From positions 38,095,439-38,159,438 of the forward strand of contig OY365806.1 of assembly GCA_959347315.1 (NCBI GenBank): DNA of 64,000 nucleotides. Direction: 5' to 3'. The position numbers and the translations under genes were made by a program. The DNA comes from Bimastos eiseni. Lineage: Eukaryota; Annelida; Clitellata; Crassiclitellata; Lumbricidae. Under the pieces are notes generated by a model. The model did no database searches. It had not been told where the DNA came from and worked only from the letters and a program-made list of their open reading frames with translations. This document shows, one piece after another, positions 13,901 through 29,372 of the stretch; the stretch's first letter is position 1, and every line of letters begins with the position of its first letter.

Positions 13901-16900
13901 TTGAGAGGCATATGAGTGCCATGCAATAACTGTGTTTTATTTAGGTATATATTGTGAACATTTTGATTATTATTATTAAAAAAAATGAATCACAGAAACG
14001 ATTCTTTATTCAAGTAGTTGAAAAAATTAATGATTTTATGTTCTATGACGGAATGTATTTGGAGTTCACAATCAGATTTAACACTTTTCAAGTCTAATTA
14101 AAATGCTGTTATAATTTGATGATGCCTCTTTTCAAAGTGCAGAAGTGCACAGTTAAGCCTTGCAAGCATTAAGAGACATAGGCAGACATGAGGAAGTAAG
14201 TTTTCAATTTGGAGTGGGAAGCCATTCTCATAGATAAGTTGTGATTATGAAGAGGTGGAGAGTTCCAAATGGAATCACTGGAGCTGTCAATGAATGTAAG
14301 CCAAAGTCATGAACACATTGATATGAATTGTGCATGTTGTAAAATGTGGGTCATTGTTTATGAACTGCCATTATTCGTTTGTTGTTTTCAGGTATTGGAG
14401 AGTATCGAAATCGCTTTGAGGAGTCGAAACAATGACCTTCGATTGTTGGCCTTTGATCTGCTCTGCAATTCTCCACGCACGACAGGTACGTCCATTGAAT
14501 ATAGTTTTCTCTCTTCATTGATCGACTTGGTTCAGTACAAGTCCTGTAACAGGCATGATTCGAAATAATACAGTACCATCTGAATTAAATGTGACCAGTG
14601 ACGTGAAAACAACCATCAGCTGCTGTTGTGGTTATATCGCCTTCGAGAGGTTCTTATATGGCGCTATATTAATAGCCAAATACATGCATACAAAGTGTTC
14701 TGGAAGTTGCCAGATTAATCCAATTTTGTGTTTTTTGTATTTGGTTTCCTTTTCTGATTGATTTTGTTTGATGATTTTCTCCAGATCCTTTGAAGTCATT
14801 TGAGGTGGAATTGCTGAAACAGTTTCTTCCACTGAACATGAATATTGATTCACCACCATTTCGAAAACAACTTCAGACCTGTCTCCACTCTGCACTTGTC
14901 CGAGGGAGGGATGCCAGTCTTTCAAAGGTGCGACTTGTCGTCAAGAGAGGGCAACACGTACCAGAGGAGGTTGTTATAGCAACTGGCAAGTAGTACAGAC
15001 TATATATTTTAAGTAGACATGTCTGTCAGTAGCATTTTGGGGTATTAGAATCAAACACAAACTTTTTAATTGATTTATGTTTATCGAAAAGTCTCTGAAT
15101 AGTTTCTATGATCTTGTGATCAACACATCACCTGCTATGGAAAGGAGTGTCCTGTCCAAAGTAGGCTGTGCCCTAGACCTCATGTGGCACCATGTGATTT
15201 CCAGTCACGACCACACACCCATTCACCTTTCCAAACAGGACAATAGAAGCTTTATGACCCACATGACGTATAGAAACATCTATTAATTATTTGTGCAAAA
15301 TTGTATTGTGTTGTATATTTAAGTTTATATAGCATCTCTCTCTCTCTCTCTTGCAGTGCACATCAATCATGGACTAAAGGGTCGGAAAATGGAGCTGGTT
15401 CCATAGTGCAGGGTCAATGAAGGCAAAAGCTAGTGCTTTAGCCATAACAGTCGTCACTTGCAAGACAAAGATATAATTGGATTATAGATATACCTATTAT
15501 TTCCTGTAGCCCTCAACTTGAGCACTCCTTTGTAGGTAATCTTGAAATGGTGCTATCTAAATTTCTGAAATGAAATTGTCAGTCGTAGCGTTATGACTGC
15601 GAAAGTGAATGTATGAATGAATATTCTCTTATACTACACAAGAAATATACTTTAAATTTTTTAATGCCATCTGAACATTGCTCAGATTTGGACTCTGATG
15701 CCCTAAAACAGAAAACATTGTCAGCATGTCAGTATTTTTCACTTCACTTTCTCATATGTATGAGAGGTTATTTCTCTCAAATTTGCTTTAGGTTAAATTC
15801 TTAAAATCTCAGTGCAGCATCAGCTGCATCAGGTCGGTTTTGTTGCTGACCATCTGAGTATCAAGGTGTGCAATTCATGCCCTACTTTTTTGTTATTCAC
15901 AGAATTTGTAGACTGGACATGGCTTCTGTGTTTGCATAATATTCGACCTGGTGGGAGTTACCAGCGAATTCAGACGGCTTTGAGCTGGGCTCGAACTATT
16001 CTGGATACGTTCGTCTTGCGGTCACGTATTACCGCAAGAAAAGGCCTGGTGCCAGGTTAGTTTTTTTCTGATTGCATAGCATGATGTAATAAAACAATTT
16101 TAAAGGTCCATTTCCATTATATTACATTTCTCATACATACAGATGAGTGATGATGTTCGGTTACAGCTAAAAATTTAATTGTGGTATGGTGTGAATGTGC
16201 CTGCCTTGCCATGTTGCATCAATTAAATCTTTCTGTGCTAATAACATTTGCAACAGAATTGGCGACTTTTCTCATTATTTGACCATTGTTTGCTTACTGA
16301 TGAACTTTTGTTCTTATTGACTTTTCATACTGTGTTTTCATTTTCATTTTGCAGTGGATATCAAACTGCTGACTTCTTGGGCTGAAGAATCCAATCGTTT
16401 CCAATTCTTTAGCAAGATGGCCACAAATAGATTAGTATCCTGTCTCTTCAACGAAATAGATGAGGTAAACATTTCACTCTCTACTTATATCAGTTTTTAG
16501 AAAAATTAGAATGATGATAGCATTATTATTTCTGTGTATGGTATAGAATTGAACCTAGACATCTTTCAGACAAGGTTATTATGTTTAAAGAGTATCTATT
16601 GCAGCTTTTCCCAATCTATTTTGGCCATGGAACCCTTTTGATCCTACATTATTTAGCGGACCCCACTGTATTCAATTAAATATATTCTTTAACCGATGCA
16701 GGCACTTGAGAATGCAGAAAATTATTGATTTAGGCCTAGATTAGAAGAGATTAATAATAACACAAATTTTCGATGACAAAGACATATGAATTTTCTTTCA
16801 TATAAAGTTATACACAGATGTTAGGGAAAAATCTCCTATAAAAAATTTGTATAATTTATATTAAATTGTGTGAAGCTTATTGTTCACACTGAAAGTTTGA

Positions 16901-19900
16901 CGTGGAATACCCGTCTTCACCTCATGAAACCCTAGGGTTTCGCAGAACACAGTTTGGGAAACGTTGTTCTATATTGTATACATTCTTGTTGAGTTGTCTG
17001 TATCCATGTATAATTAAGGCATTGATTTTGTTCTGTGTCTGACTAAAAATTAAAATGAGATCTGTAAGTCATTTTGTAGGTTTATTCATGTTATTGGTTT
17101 TATGTCTCAATGTCCCCGATTATAATTATACATGTATCTCTGGCAAACAAATTAGTCTCCAGTCACCTTGACTACTGTTACCAGTATCACAAATCAAACA
17201 TGCAAAAAACTCCAAGTAGGCATAGTTCAAACTTTTGCTGGAGTCATAGCTGATGTCAACAGTTTGAGCACATAGCTCCTGTACTTCGATCTTGAATTGG
17301 CTTACTGTTCAGCAAAGGATCTTTTTAGACGGGAGTTATAGATGTATGCTCCACCTTAGCTATAATGGGTACACTGGCTGTATAATATCCGTGGGAAGAT
17401 GCGATTCTATTTATTTATTTATTACTGAAATTGGATACCGCCCTTCTAACATTTTTTGCTCAGAAGTGCATACACACTCCTCAACGGCGCAATTGCAGTT
17501 GTACTGCAGAGCAATTGTGCGCGATGACTTGCTTAAGGTCCCTACACAATGACTCCCCGGACGAGGGTTGAACCTGCACACTCAGCGCACACTGAAGGTT
17601 ACGAGCCGACCGCTCTAACCGATCAGCCACTGTGCCACATGTGGTGAGGGAGGGAACTGACTGGCTACCTACCCTCATATGCCGAGACTAAGAGAATGAA
17701 GTCACTAACTCTTCATACCCATGGCTGCTTCTCAGGCTTGCTTAAAGTACTGCTCTTAATTTTATACTACAGTTTATCAAGTCCTCATTCTGCAGACATA
17801 TGAATATTCAATCAGGTCATTCAATTGACTTTCCTTAGTTGTGCTAAACTTAAGACTTACTTTAACCAGTTGGATTATATACCATAGGCTTCCTTGTCTA
17901 TTTTTCAGGAAACTGACTTTTTCTCTGTATTTAACTGACTGTGACTTGTTATATTGAGACCATTCGCATTGGATATTGATATTGATATTGATACTATAAT
18001 AATTAAAAGGGTGGCAAAACTACGTATTATTTTCACTTGCACACATGCACACAAACGTTATATATGTTGGATGGAAATTTTTTGCAATTGAAGTTAAATA
18101 TTTTGCTTATATCTTTCTTTCTTCGTTGGTTTGTTTTATATTTAAATGAAATGCAGAAAATTCCCTTTTCCTGTCATTTACATAGGATATGTAAATCATA
18201 TTTGACATAAATTGAAAATGATCCTGGTATATCTCAGCCTTAGGAAGACCATTGTTGTTTTGTACACCAGATATCAGAAATGGCTGCTGAGATTCTTTTT
18301 TTATACTTTCCGTGGCCATTGATGGTCTGCGTCCCTCAACTTCATCTGCATGCAGAACTTGACTTGACTCCAAGTCATCTCCTATCAACAGCACTCCGAC
18401 TATGTCACAGTCCGCAGGTCCGGGACTGTGAGAGTGGGGCTGTTCTGTGTGCCCTTCTGTTTGAAAAGTTTGTCACTTCAAAGCAATATATTTTCATACT
18501 TTTATATGTTTGGTTATGTGTGACTGTCCATTTTGACTAATTATATTTGCATGTATTATAAATTATTTTAACAGCTGTTTTAATCATTCTTTCTACGTAA
18601 TGTAGTATGATTTCATACACAAAAAGGACTACTTATTGCTCATAGTAAAGTCCCGAAATGCATCAGTGATAGGAGTTGAGCACTGTCAGAACTATGTGAT
18701 AATGGAATGTGTTCCTGTGTATCATTTTTACAAAATTCTCTTAATAGGACTATTACACATTTCTGTGTCAGTCTATTTTTCGAGTGTGCATCAACGGCGG
18801 CGTTTAGACCTATTGCATCAACCAAAATATAAATACAGATGTGCATAAAGTACAAATTATTAAACGAATCTTACTAGGCAGGGTATCATTCATGCATTTG
18901 TAACTTTTTAAATTTAAGATGGAAAGGACATTAAAACTACGGATCCTAAATTAAGCTTTTCAAATTTGATTCAAACAACAGTTCCATGCAGTTTTGTTTA
19001 AGCAACATGCACGTATCATGAGTAAGATCATAAAGTGATGATGTATAGGTGCCTTTGATAATATAACTTGCTCATTAATGACAGCATCATGATGATTTAT
19101 CATCTCCATGGATATGATGTCATTAATTGTCAGACTTATTCAATAAGTCATCAAGATTGACAATAATTACTTTGTTTGGAAAATGTTTAGGATAAGTTTT
19201 CAATAGCTTGCCTTTCATTTTTCCAACTATCTCAGAAAACAGCTGATTAGAAGAATGATAATTAAATTTTCAGAAGTGTGATTGGAAATGGAGATCGATA
19301 CACAATCAACGGCCTAAAAGATGGCGTTTGGCAAGTCAGTTGTGGTGGTTGGAGTGGAAATACAGAAGTTTCCATAGTGGAATTTCTGTCACAGCTCCTC
19401 AACCAAGTGGGATCAGGGATTGAATTGGCCTCCACTAAGCCACTTGAGGCAGCCATGTCTAACCCAGTACAAGGTTAGCCTGTCAGTCAGTCCATTGGGC
19501 AATTGCTGTGGATTGTTTATGCATGCTGAAAGTTGACCTTGTTTTATCTATCTCTCTAAAATGTAAAGACATTAGTTGCGTTGTTATCAGAGCTTTGCTG
19601 ACGTGTCTACTCATAATTTGGCTGATTATTAGAACAATCAGTTATTATTGGTATTGGTAACGATAATTAATCGGTGCCGATGTCAAAAAATATTTTTCTT
19701 AGTTTTGGCTGAGCTCGCCCCTTGCCAGATGGCAGACCAATTTAACAATACCATGTACTGACTGGTCTTCCTAGTAGCATCCCGCTGCGGCCACTGAAAA
19801 TGTGAAATGCATTTTGTTCTTGTTTGCATAATAACTGTAAAAATGAAAAATATCAAATTTTTAAGTAATCAACTTTGTGATCGATATTGGCTACTTCAAT

Positions 19901-21967
19901 GGTCAGCTATACTCGAATTGGCATAATCGGCAAAAAGTGATATCAATTATCCATACAGCTCTAATCATTATCAAAGATCTTGTTGGCCCTTTAAGCAAAA
20001 TCTACTTCCAAAACCACAAATGCGTGAATGTCTGTCTGACTGTCCGTTTATGTTATTGTTTATTTGTTTTAAGTTATGTAATGTGATCGATGTTAAATGA
20101 CAATTTATCACTGCAAGGCAGTTAGACATTTCTAATATCCCTCTGTACAGTACAACTGTTTGAGGAATGGTTCAAACCTGAAAACTATTGCAAAACAAAC
20201 AAACTGTCAGTAGCATGCTTTGTGAAACTGATGCTTTTTTTATTGTTGATTTATACTAGAACAGTTTAATTTATTTAAATTTAGCATTGTTCATGAAATA
20301 GTATTTCTTTACTTTGTATTATCATCTGAACTGTGTTTTATATTTCTTGATGTAGGAATTATGTGTGCTATACGTCGATGTTTAAGTCGAAGTTCATTCT
20401 GCTTTGAAACACATGATTTGTTCCGTCCAATCGTAGAGCTGGTCATAGGTCAAATGTCTGATCTGATTGAACTCATTCTCAACATATTTGGTGGAAGACT
20501 AACAGCCGACAGTAAGCTAATTAACATAATTTATTTTTTTAAGATAATAATTATACTGCATTAAACACCAGTGCAATAGAAGTTGGTAATCGGTTATGAT
20601 AATAATTCTGCTGTATGCTGTAAACTTTCCTCTTCCACACAACCTTTGGTCCATAATGTTGTATATTGCATTCAAACTGCCCTGTGTGGGCTATTGTAAA
20701 GGCACATTATGAAAATGCCAGTTATATTGTTTGCACAAGTCATGCCTATATTAGTCTGAGACCTGAGATTTGCAGTAGCTACCAATTGAACTTTATATTG
20801 TCTTCAGAAACAGCACCATCATTTGAGCAAATAAGTCAGGCTATCAGAAATGTGATTGGTGAATCCCTGGTCAATGAGGACCCAGACTCTGTTGAAGGAA
20901 TTGCAGTTCTTACACCCGAACATCAGCTGATGAATACTTGGTGCTGGCTCAACATCAAGGTAGGGATTGTCTGTTCTTATTTATTGAAAAATTTAGAGCT
21001 GTACCGATTAATCGGCCGACCGATTAATCGGGCTGATTATAGAGATATCGGATATCGGCAAGATAATCGGCGCTGATATTAAAAATAATTTTTTAATTTA
21101 ATAATATTATTTTCAGTCTATAAAAGCAAAATGGCGACAGCAACACCACTGGGTCTGTGTAGGACAGCATTTTGTTCCGTTCCCATATCGTGTCGTCGAG
21201 CCAATGGCTTATTCAGACCAGTGGTGAGACCACCCACTGTGCTAGTATAGACCGTGGGAATGTGTCAACATAGGTCTTGTGCAGAGTGAGTCATAGTGCC
21301 TGCCTATGGGCCTAGGAATGGCTGGCCAATTCAAGCAAAGGAACAGCTGGCCAATTCAACAGAGAAACCGATGAATGTACATCGTGGAGGCATGCCTATT
21401 GAATATATGCTAGCTGCCAATCAGATCTCCCTAACACATGTCAGTGGCCTGAGAGGCTGAGACTAGATTGGTGGCTGTGAATAGGACAGCCGTGCCTTGG
21501 CCTTTAATTACCCAGGGCACAGTTCGACGGCAGGCGGTGTGTCTAATCTGTATTGCCTGCCTAGGATTAGTCACCAACTGCATGCATACGTCTCTTACAA
21601 GGGAAGTGTTTGCTTGTATCACAACAATAGGCAATAGCAGTAGGTCTATCTTTTATAACCGGACACCTTGGGAAACACAATGAAATAATCGGCTAAATAA
21701 TCGGGTGTCGGCAAATGAATAATCGGTAATAATCGGTATCTGCATAATCGTCAAAAATTGATATCGGTACAGCTCTAGAAAAATTAATGATTATTGAGTT
21801 AATTTGGTGGGTTTTTAATTTTTGGCATATTTAGGGATCGCTCATTTCTTATGCTATGAGTACATTTATGAGTACTATCTTATTTATTTTGAACTTTTTG
21901 TGTTATCGCTTGTGTTTCAGTTTTATGTACGTGCTGCACGCTTGCAGGCATTTTTTAATACAGATTG

Positions 21968-22012
<45 letters not shown>

Positions 22013-25000
22013 TCTTATTGGACATTTACTCAATTAATTATCCCCAAAACTTAGTTTTTATTTGTACATTTCAACCATTGTTGTTATTTTGCAAGTGTAG
22101 GGTTAAACTTGCATTACAGGGATTGCAAGATGCATATCCTACCAATTAGCAATAAGGATTGATTGAATTTTGTTACAGGAGGCAAGCCTGTTGCTTGGTC
22201 AACTTGTGGCAACGATTCTTAGACCAGGAAGACCGGGTTCTGATAATTTACTAATGGCACAAGAAGTGAATGCGATTGGAGAGATCTTCCTGCGAGTTTT
22301 AACTTGCTGTCGTCACAGGGTAAGAATATTGCCATTTGATGTTTGCTTTATAATAATTGGCAGTTTAGCAGCATGGTGCTATTTGAATTTTAGTACTATA
22401 ATACTGCTAGCGTGTAATACTACACTGCATTTCTGCTCTCTCTACCTCATCATGTTCGCAACTCTGTCAGCGCAACTATCTTGCACTCTAAGCTGAAAAC
22501 CTACCTCAACCAGTATGCATTTGACTCTTAATAGTTGCCCGACTTCAATGTGTAGTTCTGAGCTTTTGTACAGAGGGCATTATCAAATTACAGTTGTATT
22601 GTATGGTATTCATTACGTTTTCAGTCTATATTGTTGAGGTGCAATGTTGTTCTGTAAGTAAACAACATGAGTTATGATGTAAATTTACACTGGAACCTTC
22701 TTATTTGAAACATTTTGGCATCATGTTGTAGTTCTGTTATAACATGGTTCTATTATGGTAAGACTGTGCTCTAGGATTGAGGTTCATGTTTCTAACCAGT
22801 CTATATTGGATTCTTGTTTTGCTGATAAATGGTTTGAGTAGTGTTGTGATCTATTGCGATCCTGATCAGTCAGACACTCCATTTTACAGCCAGTATTTGA
22901 GGTTTAGGTTTTCCTTGTGACATTCACTGTGTTGGAAACTCCAACCAGTCAGCAACAAATTGCCTTTGAAATTCTTTGTCGTTTGTTTGAAAATGTTATG
23001 TTTGTGCCTTTGTAGATTACTGTACAATGAAGTATGTTTGCATACAATAAAAGCCTCCTAGTGGTGTTAAATCATGGTGCCCAAATAAGATGTATCTTAA
23101 GAAGGGTTCTATGTCTTTTGATCCTCCGTCAGTTGATTCCCATCAGTTGATCCCCGTCAATTGGTCCCAGTCATCCCTTCGTCAATTGATCCCCTGCCTA
23201 TTGAACCCAGCCCAATTGATACAACATTCATGTTTTGCTTGCAACCTTCTCCATTTATTAAGAGAACGATGTAACAAAGCACGAAATGTTAAATAGTAAT
23301 AAATTACAAAAGCTTAATTGATTAATTTGTGAGCATAAAGTCCTAAGCATAAGTGTCTATGCATGGGATAAACGAGCCTGGACGAGTGACATGAAACCTG
23401 GATGAGTGACAAGAATCCTGTACGAGTGACACGAAGCATGGACGAGTGACACGAACCCTGAGCATTACTATATTTTCCAAATCTGTGAAATCAATCTTTT
23501 GTTTACTAACGGTCTCACATTCAGTTACGAGTCTGTGACGCGCAGACTAGATATTCATTTAGGACGAATAGGCAGGGGATCAATTGATGAGGGGATCAAT
23601 AGACTAGGGGACAAATTGATGAGGGATCAGCTGACAGGGATCAACTGACGGGGATCAATTGACGCAATACCCTTAAGAAGTACATAAGTAATTAGCAGAT
23701 TACCTGGTTTTGAACTCAACTGAACACAAAATACTTGATTGGACACCATTATTTTGATGCTTATGAACAGTGCACTACACCACTTGGGTGTAGAAACACA
23801 ATGGAACTTGCCTATTTCCACTAACAAATTTGCCCAGCAGTCACATCGCATTGCCTTGTATTTGCTATGCAGGGTGCAATTGAAGGCGCTTGTCTCGGTT
23901 TTTCTCAGTTCTGTTCTGCACTTTTTCGATCTATGGATGCCAGGATCCAGATTGTTCCACAAGCTATGCTCCAGAAGGTAATGCACCTGCATTTTTCCTT
24001 TAAGCATTTTGAGAATTACAGTGACACCATTTTTAACTGACTTTACGGTTTTCTATTATGAGAGATAGATTTTTGTCCTGTGCAGGTGTTTTATAGGCGA
24101 TTAGGTGTTGATTTCAGAAGTAAATAAGAATAACATAAATGTTGAAGGAAAAGAATTGGGAACAAATGTTTTTTGATTCAACTGCTGGCTCAGTTTAATT
24201 CTTTTTGACTCGTGAGGTTTTGAGACGATTGGTTATTGCGCCTGGCTTGCAACGCAGATTGCAAGTTTTCGAGCCTCACCTCAGACAGTGACTAGAATAA
24301 ATTTTTATTTTTGTTTAGTTAATCAGTACCTTGAGTAGAGATCTTGAGCAATCCTTCATGCTCAGTTGCTGTGCACAACACATTTAAATACACTGATCGT
24401 GTATATAATAAATGGAATGTAACAGTAAAATTATGTGTGGTTTTAATTATAAGTCATGTAATTGAACTTATGGCACTTCTGAAAGCATGCTGTTTCAATT
24501 AGTTATGTTAGGTTGATGTTTGTCTGATATGTTGCTGATTCTTTTGCTGCTATACTTTTTCCTAAGGTTCTCTCGCGAGTGGATGATCTGTCAGAGGCGT
24601 CGGTTACTCGTCGTTCAGCTGGGCTGCCTCTCATCATTCAAACAATCCTGGCAAATGAAGCCAAAGTAAAAAAGGTAACATATTGCGCATTGTGCATCAT
24701 TCTCAGATCTCTTTATATAGCACATTTTCTGTGCTTATCATATGAGGTGTGCTAGAGTTCTTGCTAAGTCGTGCACATCCTCAGAGGGCATAGGTAATGA
24801 GGGAATGGTTGGAAGATCTATCCACTGAACTATTCTTGAAACATTGGTGATCCTAGGTCACTGCAACAATCACTTGTGCTTTGCACTGTGCAATGTGTGA
24901 CATTGTGAGATAGGACTTGAACCACAGATGTTTTGGTTTATGGTATTTAGTACTCAGTCATTGGATGGTACAGCCGCAGATTGTCTGTGCATTTGCTTTT

Positions 25001-26575
25001 GTGCTATATTTCTCCATTATTTATTGTTGATGGGTTTTTGTTTTCACAGACGACTCTGCTTAATTGGACAATCGAAATGCTCCTAAGCATCGTTTCAAAA
25101 CCATTGCTTAGTATCGCAGATGAACAGCGTGATCTGCCACAGGTCCATGCCATCAACATCATCACAGCAATTGTGCGCGAGTCATCGGTTGCAGGCGTCA
25201 TGGTGACATACGTTGACCGACTAACGGTTGAAGCATTGAAGAGTTTCCTCTCACCCATCTGGGCAATGCGCAATGCTGCGATGCAGTTGTTTGGTAAATG
25301 CACTTTCTAATTATCAGTGTCATTTGGTTCGTGCTTATAAACTATTCAATATCATTTCTAAATTTTTTGCAAAGTGCAGGAGGCACCCTCAAACTACAGA
25401 TTTGATAATTCAATATTTTTATTTATTTTTTCTGGTAAGTGAGTGACTTTAGTATACACCTTGAAAGGCAATTTGTTAAGGATGTAAATGAATTACTGAC
25501 CTGTGCAAGGACGTGGCTCAGTCTCAAAGCGTCATATACCACTGCTATCACATTTCCTAAGGCAATGACCACTACTGAGAGGTTTGTGAAAGGTTCTATA
25601 TGAATTTTATTGCATTATTTTTTTTGCATTTCAGGATATCTTCTGTGCAGACTTGTTGGGGAAAAGAAGGTTTTATCAGATGACCTTCAGACGACCTCAG
25701 TCACCGAATTTGTCTCACTTTACCCATCGCTTTGCAAGTTCATGCTTTGTGTCCTACAGACTGCAGTGAAGCAGTTCAGCATCCCAGACTCCCGAGTCTT
25801 ATGTGATCCAACGCTCGTCCCGATCCTCTCGATCCTTGCTCGTCTGAGCCAGGGAATAGAAGTGGACCACTGCATCTGGTAAGATGTCAGTTTTGAACCA
25901 GGAATTTGCATGCATTTTTGAGAAGCTCTAGTTTATTCTGTGGATTTTGTGATGCTTGCTTTTATTCCTAGAGAGAAACTAAATGGAAAGGAAATCCGAA
26001 AATGTTGGTTGATATTTGTAGCTAGATCATTGCTGACAGTGGCTTATGGAGCTAATGTAGTTATTCATTTGCTTTGTTCCTATGTCAATGCTAGTTTTGT
26101 TAGGCATTGTTCTGAATTGAAGGAATCTTGTGTCTTAAAGGAAAAGTTTTCTGGGCGGTCAGTTATGCGATAAACTGCTTGTCAATCAAACCTCAACTCA
26201 TTGAGTGGGGCTACAGTCAAGAAGTGCCATATTCAAGTCCACCGCCGGTCAATTCCTTTCAATGGAAATCCCTGCATGCCTCAGAATGGGGCTGGCATTG
26301 TCTGTCTGTCTGTCTGTGTCTGTCTGTCTCTACATATACCTATCCTGTAGGCCTAAACACACGCACACAATGGCAGCACAGGTGTAGTGGGATGAGGCCC
26401 CAATGCGGGCTTGGGGTATATGTATATATATATATATATATATATGTATATGCTCAGGTCCGAGCATACAGGGAACCTCATCTATGCAGCCCTATTCAGA
26501 GAGCGCGGCTCTGAATAGACACATCAACCGATTGACCAGGGTATATACATATATATGTGTATATATATAGGTATA

Positions 26576-26613
<38 letters not shown>

Positions 26614-29330
26614 GTGCTGAGCTATACATATGGGATGAAACTATAATAATATATCTGTTCCACAACGAACACAGGCACGAACCCAGGCACGAAGGCATAC
26701 GAGTGGCATATCAAGTACAGGTGTGTAGATGCATATAATTATAGGGACTACTATGAGGCATGATCATTGTTTCAATTGTTATTTCCAGTGCATTTCCCTC
26801 AGCTGTCTACTTGACCCATTTGAGCCTATTCAGATAGACTGACCACAGCGGTCCATTTGGTTAAGATTGTACCCCAGGTGGATGAGATGCTTTGGGGAGA
26901 TCTGATTGGTAGCTAGCAGGCGGCAGGTATTCATTAGACCACGCCTCAAAACCTTGGGCTTTAAGCGCTAGCAAAGAGTGCAACAGTCGGATTTCCTTTC
27001 TTATTACATAGCTCAAGCATGTAGCGCATATTTCAGATTTCATTCCTCCAGGTATAGCAGTAAGTAGCCTGCATTTGAACAATTGGCCATTGCGCATTCT
27101 TTGTGGGTTTGAAGAAATTTGATTAACCAGTGATTTTTCAACTGACAGACCTTTGTAAGCCAACTAAACTTGAGATTTGAGCTAGATTTAATGTCTCTCA
27201 ATACATGCTCTTTTCAACATCGGCTACTTTTAACTAGGCCGCAATTTCTTAAATTTTTAATATTGTCAGATGACTTTTCAACTGAAGTTTTCAGTTGATT
27301 TACCTGATGAGTATTGTGGCACAACAAAAGACAACACATTCTCTAGGTTTTTATATCTTACTGTATAAAACTGAGTATTTAATTATTTCTATCGAACGTG
27401 ATTGACCTTCAACTTTAAATACCTCTAATAACTGTTATGGTAATAAAAGTACACAAATTCTTGTCACGTCACACAAACTTTCTGTCGATGATGCAACTAT
27501 TGTGCAAACAAGTATGTGAAATTTTTTGTCAATACCAAGCGCCATCTATTTTCAACATTCTGTTCTCTGTGAATACGCTACACTTACCGCTGTAAACACG
27601 CTGACCTGCAGTGTGTGTGAGGTAAAAATCTCCAAGATGACTTGTGTTTCCTCTGACTTAGGTTTATTGAAGAAGTGCGAGAGCTGGTATTAGCACTTTC
27701 ACGTCACCAGCTGTTTGCTGTGAGGTGCCTTGCTGCTAAAGCACTGGTGCCATTAGTCTCACAGAAGTGCCAGAACCATTTCCTCCGAGACCTTCTAGAA
27801 CGTTTGCCAGCATCGAGGTCAGAGGTTAAGAGCTTTAACCATCTGCACGGTCATCTGCTTCAGCTACAGCATGTTCTTGCTTCATCGTGTCAAAGGTCAG
27901 TAAAAGGTCAATAATATAATTTAGCATGCATTCATTGACGGCTCAAGAGTGCAAACATTTGCTACAAAAGTCTAAAGTAGTTTTTTTCTTATGTAAAAAT
28001 TGAAGCCTTCCTTGTCTTGCATTTGAAAATCATCTGTAAATGTGTGGTTTTTGAAATCATTGTTGCTGTTGCTTTAGGTCATGTGATTTGACTGATTTCA
28101 CGAAAGTTCTTCTGTCAAGGAATTGGATCCTGACAAGTGTAAATCCCTGTCCGTTGGTTCGGTCCGAATTCCTTCAGCTGACGACATACGTCTATAAAGT
28201 GGCCGAGGAAACATCTGATGCTGGTGTGTGTCATCTGATAAAGACAAAGTTGGAGTCTCAACTTCAGAATGCCTCAGTTGACGTCCATCAACAGGTGTAC
28301 AACTTACTGTCAATAATACAGTATAGATTTAAGTAATTTCGTGAAGAAACAATCGAACTCTACCAGATATCTCTGTGAGTCTTGCTTTATTTTCTCTGCC
28401 ACGATGCTTTTGCTTTGCAAAATGCACCAGACTACATAGAAATTAGGGCTGCGGAAATTAACGATTAATTAATTGATTAATTGTTAATTTATTTTATTGA
28501 TTACAATTTTTTTAACGATTTAATTGTGTCGATTATTCCGCCCATCACTAACATGTACTGGAAGTCTGAAAGAAACAACATAAACCATATACATTGCAAT
28601 ATGGCAGCGGATAGTAATCGAGATAATAAATATAAACAAATATGAGGTCGATTACATGAACATTTTGGATACAAATTATTGGCTAATGGAAATATCAAAA
28701 ATGCTGATAACATTTATGGCATTCATTGCTACAAATCGTTTGCATAACATGGATCTAACATTTCAGTATGAGCAAGAAAACCGGCTGTGTTATTTTCTGT
28801 ATGTAGCTAAATTGAGTAACCGAGAATTTTAATTGAAATGTCATTAATGTGTTTGACAAATGTAATTATGCACATTTTTGAACAGTCATCATCTGACCAG
28901 TGTTGGGAACGAGACCAAAAACTCAAGACCGAGACTAAGACCGAGATGTCCAAGACCGAGACCGATGGTCCAAGACCAAGACCGATACTCTTTTTATAAA
29001 CAATTCAATTTGTTAAGACGCTATAACGGAATAAGATGCTTAAAACATTAATTTTATTGCTGAAGAATACTAATCTTAATAATGGTCCAGAAAACACTTC
29101 TACAGGCCACTTTGAACTTTTGCGGGTTCAGCCCTTGGCTTTGGCCTGAGAATATCACACTATAAATTATTTACAGTTTACGACAGGTAAATACCTTAAG
29201 ACATCTGAACAAGTAGATTAACGATTCGTTTGAATGGTGTACTTGTACCACGGACCTCGGAAATGTAGGTTAACAGTGTCTACACGTGGCTGACCACATA
29301 ATTATTAGGTTTCCTGCTCATAGTAACATG

Positions 29331-29372
<42 letters not shown>

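Noticed and set aside
17552..17645. Functional tRNA gene (minus strand)
   Set aside because: The boxes are present but the arms do not pair as a cloverleaf and a SINE body follows.
23370..23462. CRISPR-like array
   Set aside because: The units are contiguous tandem repeats of about 21 bases without spacers, inside a MITE, in animal DNA.
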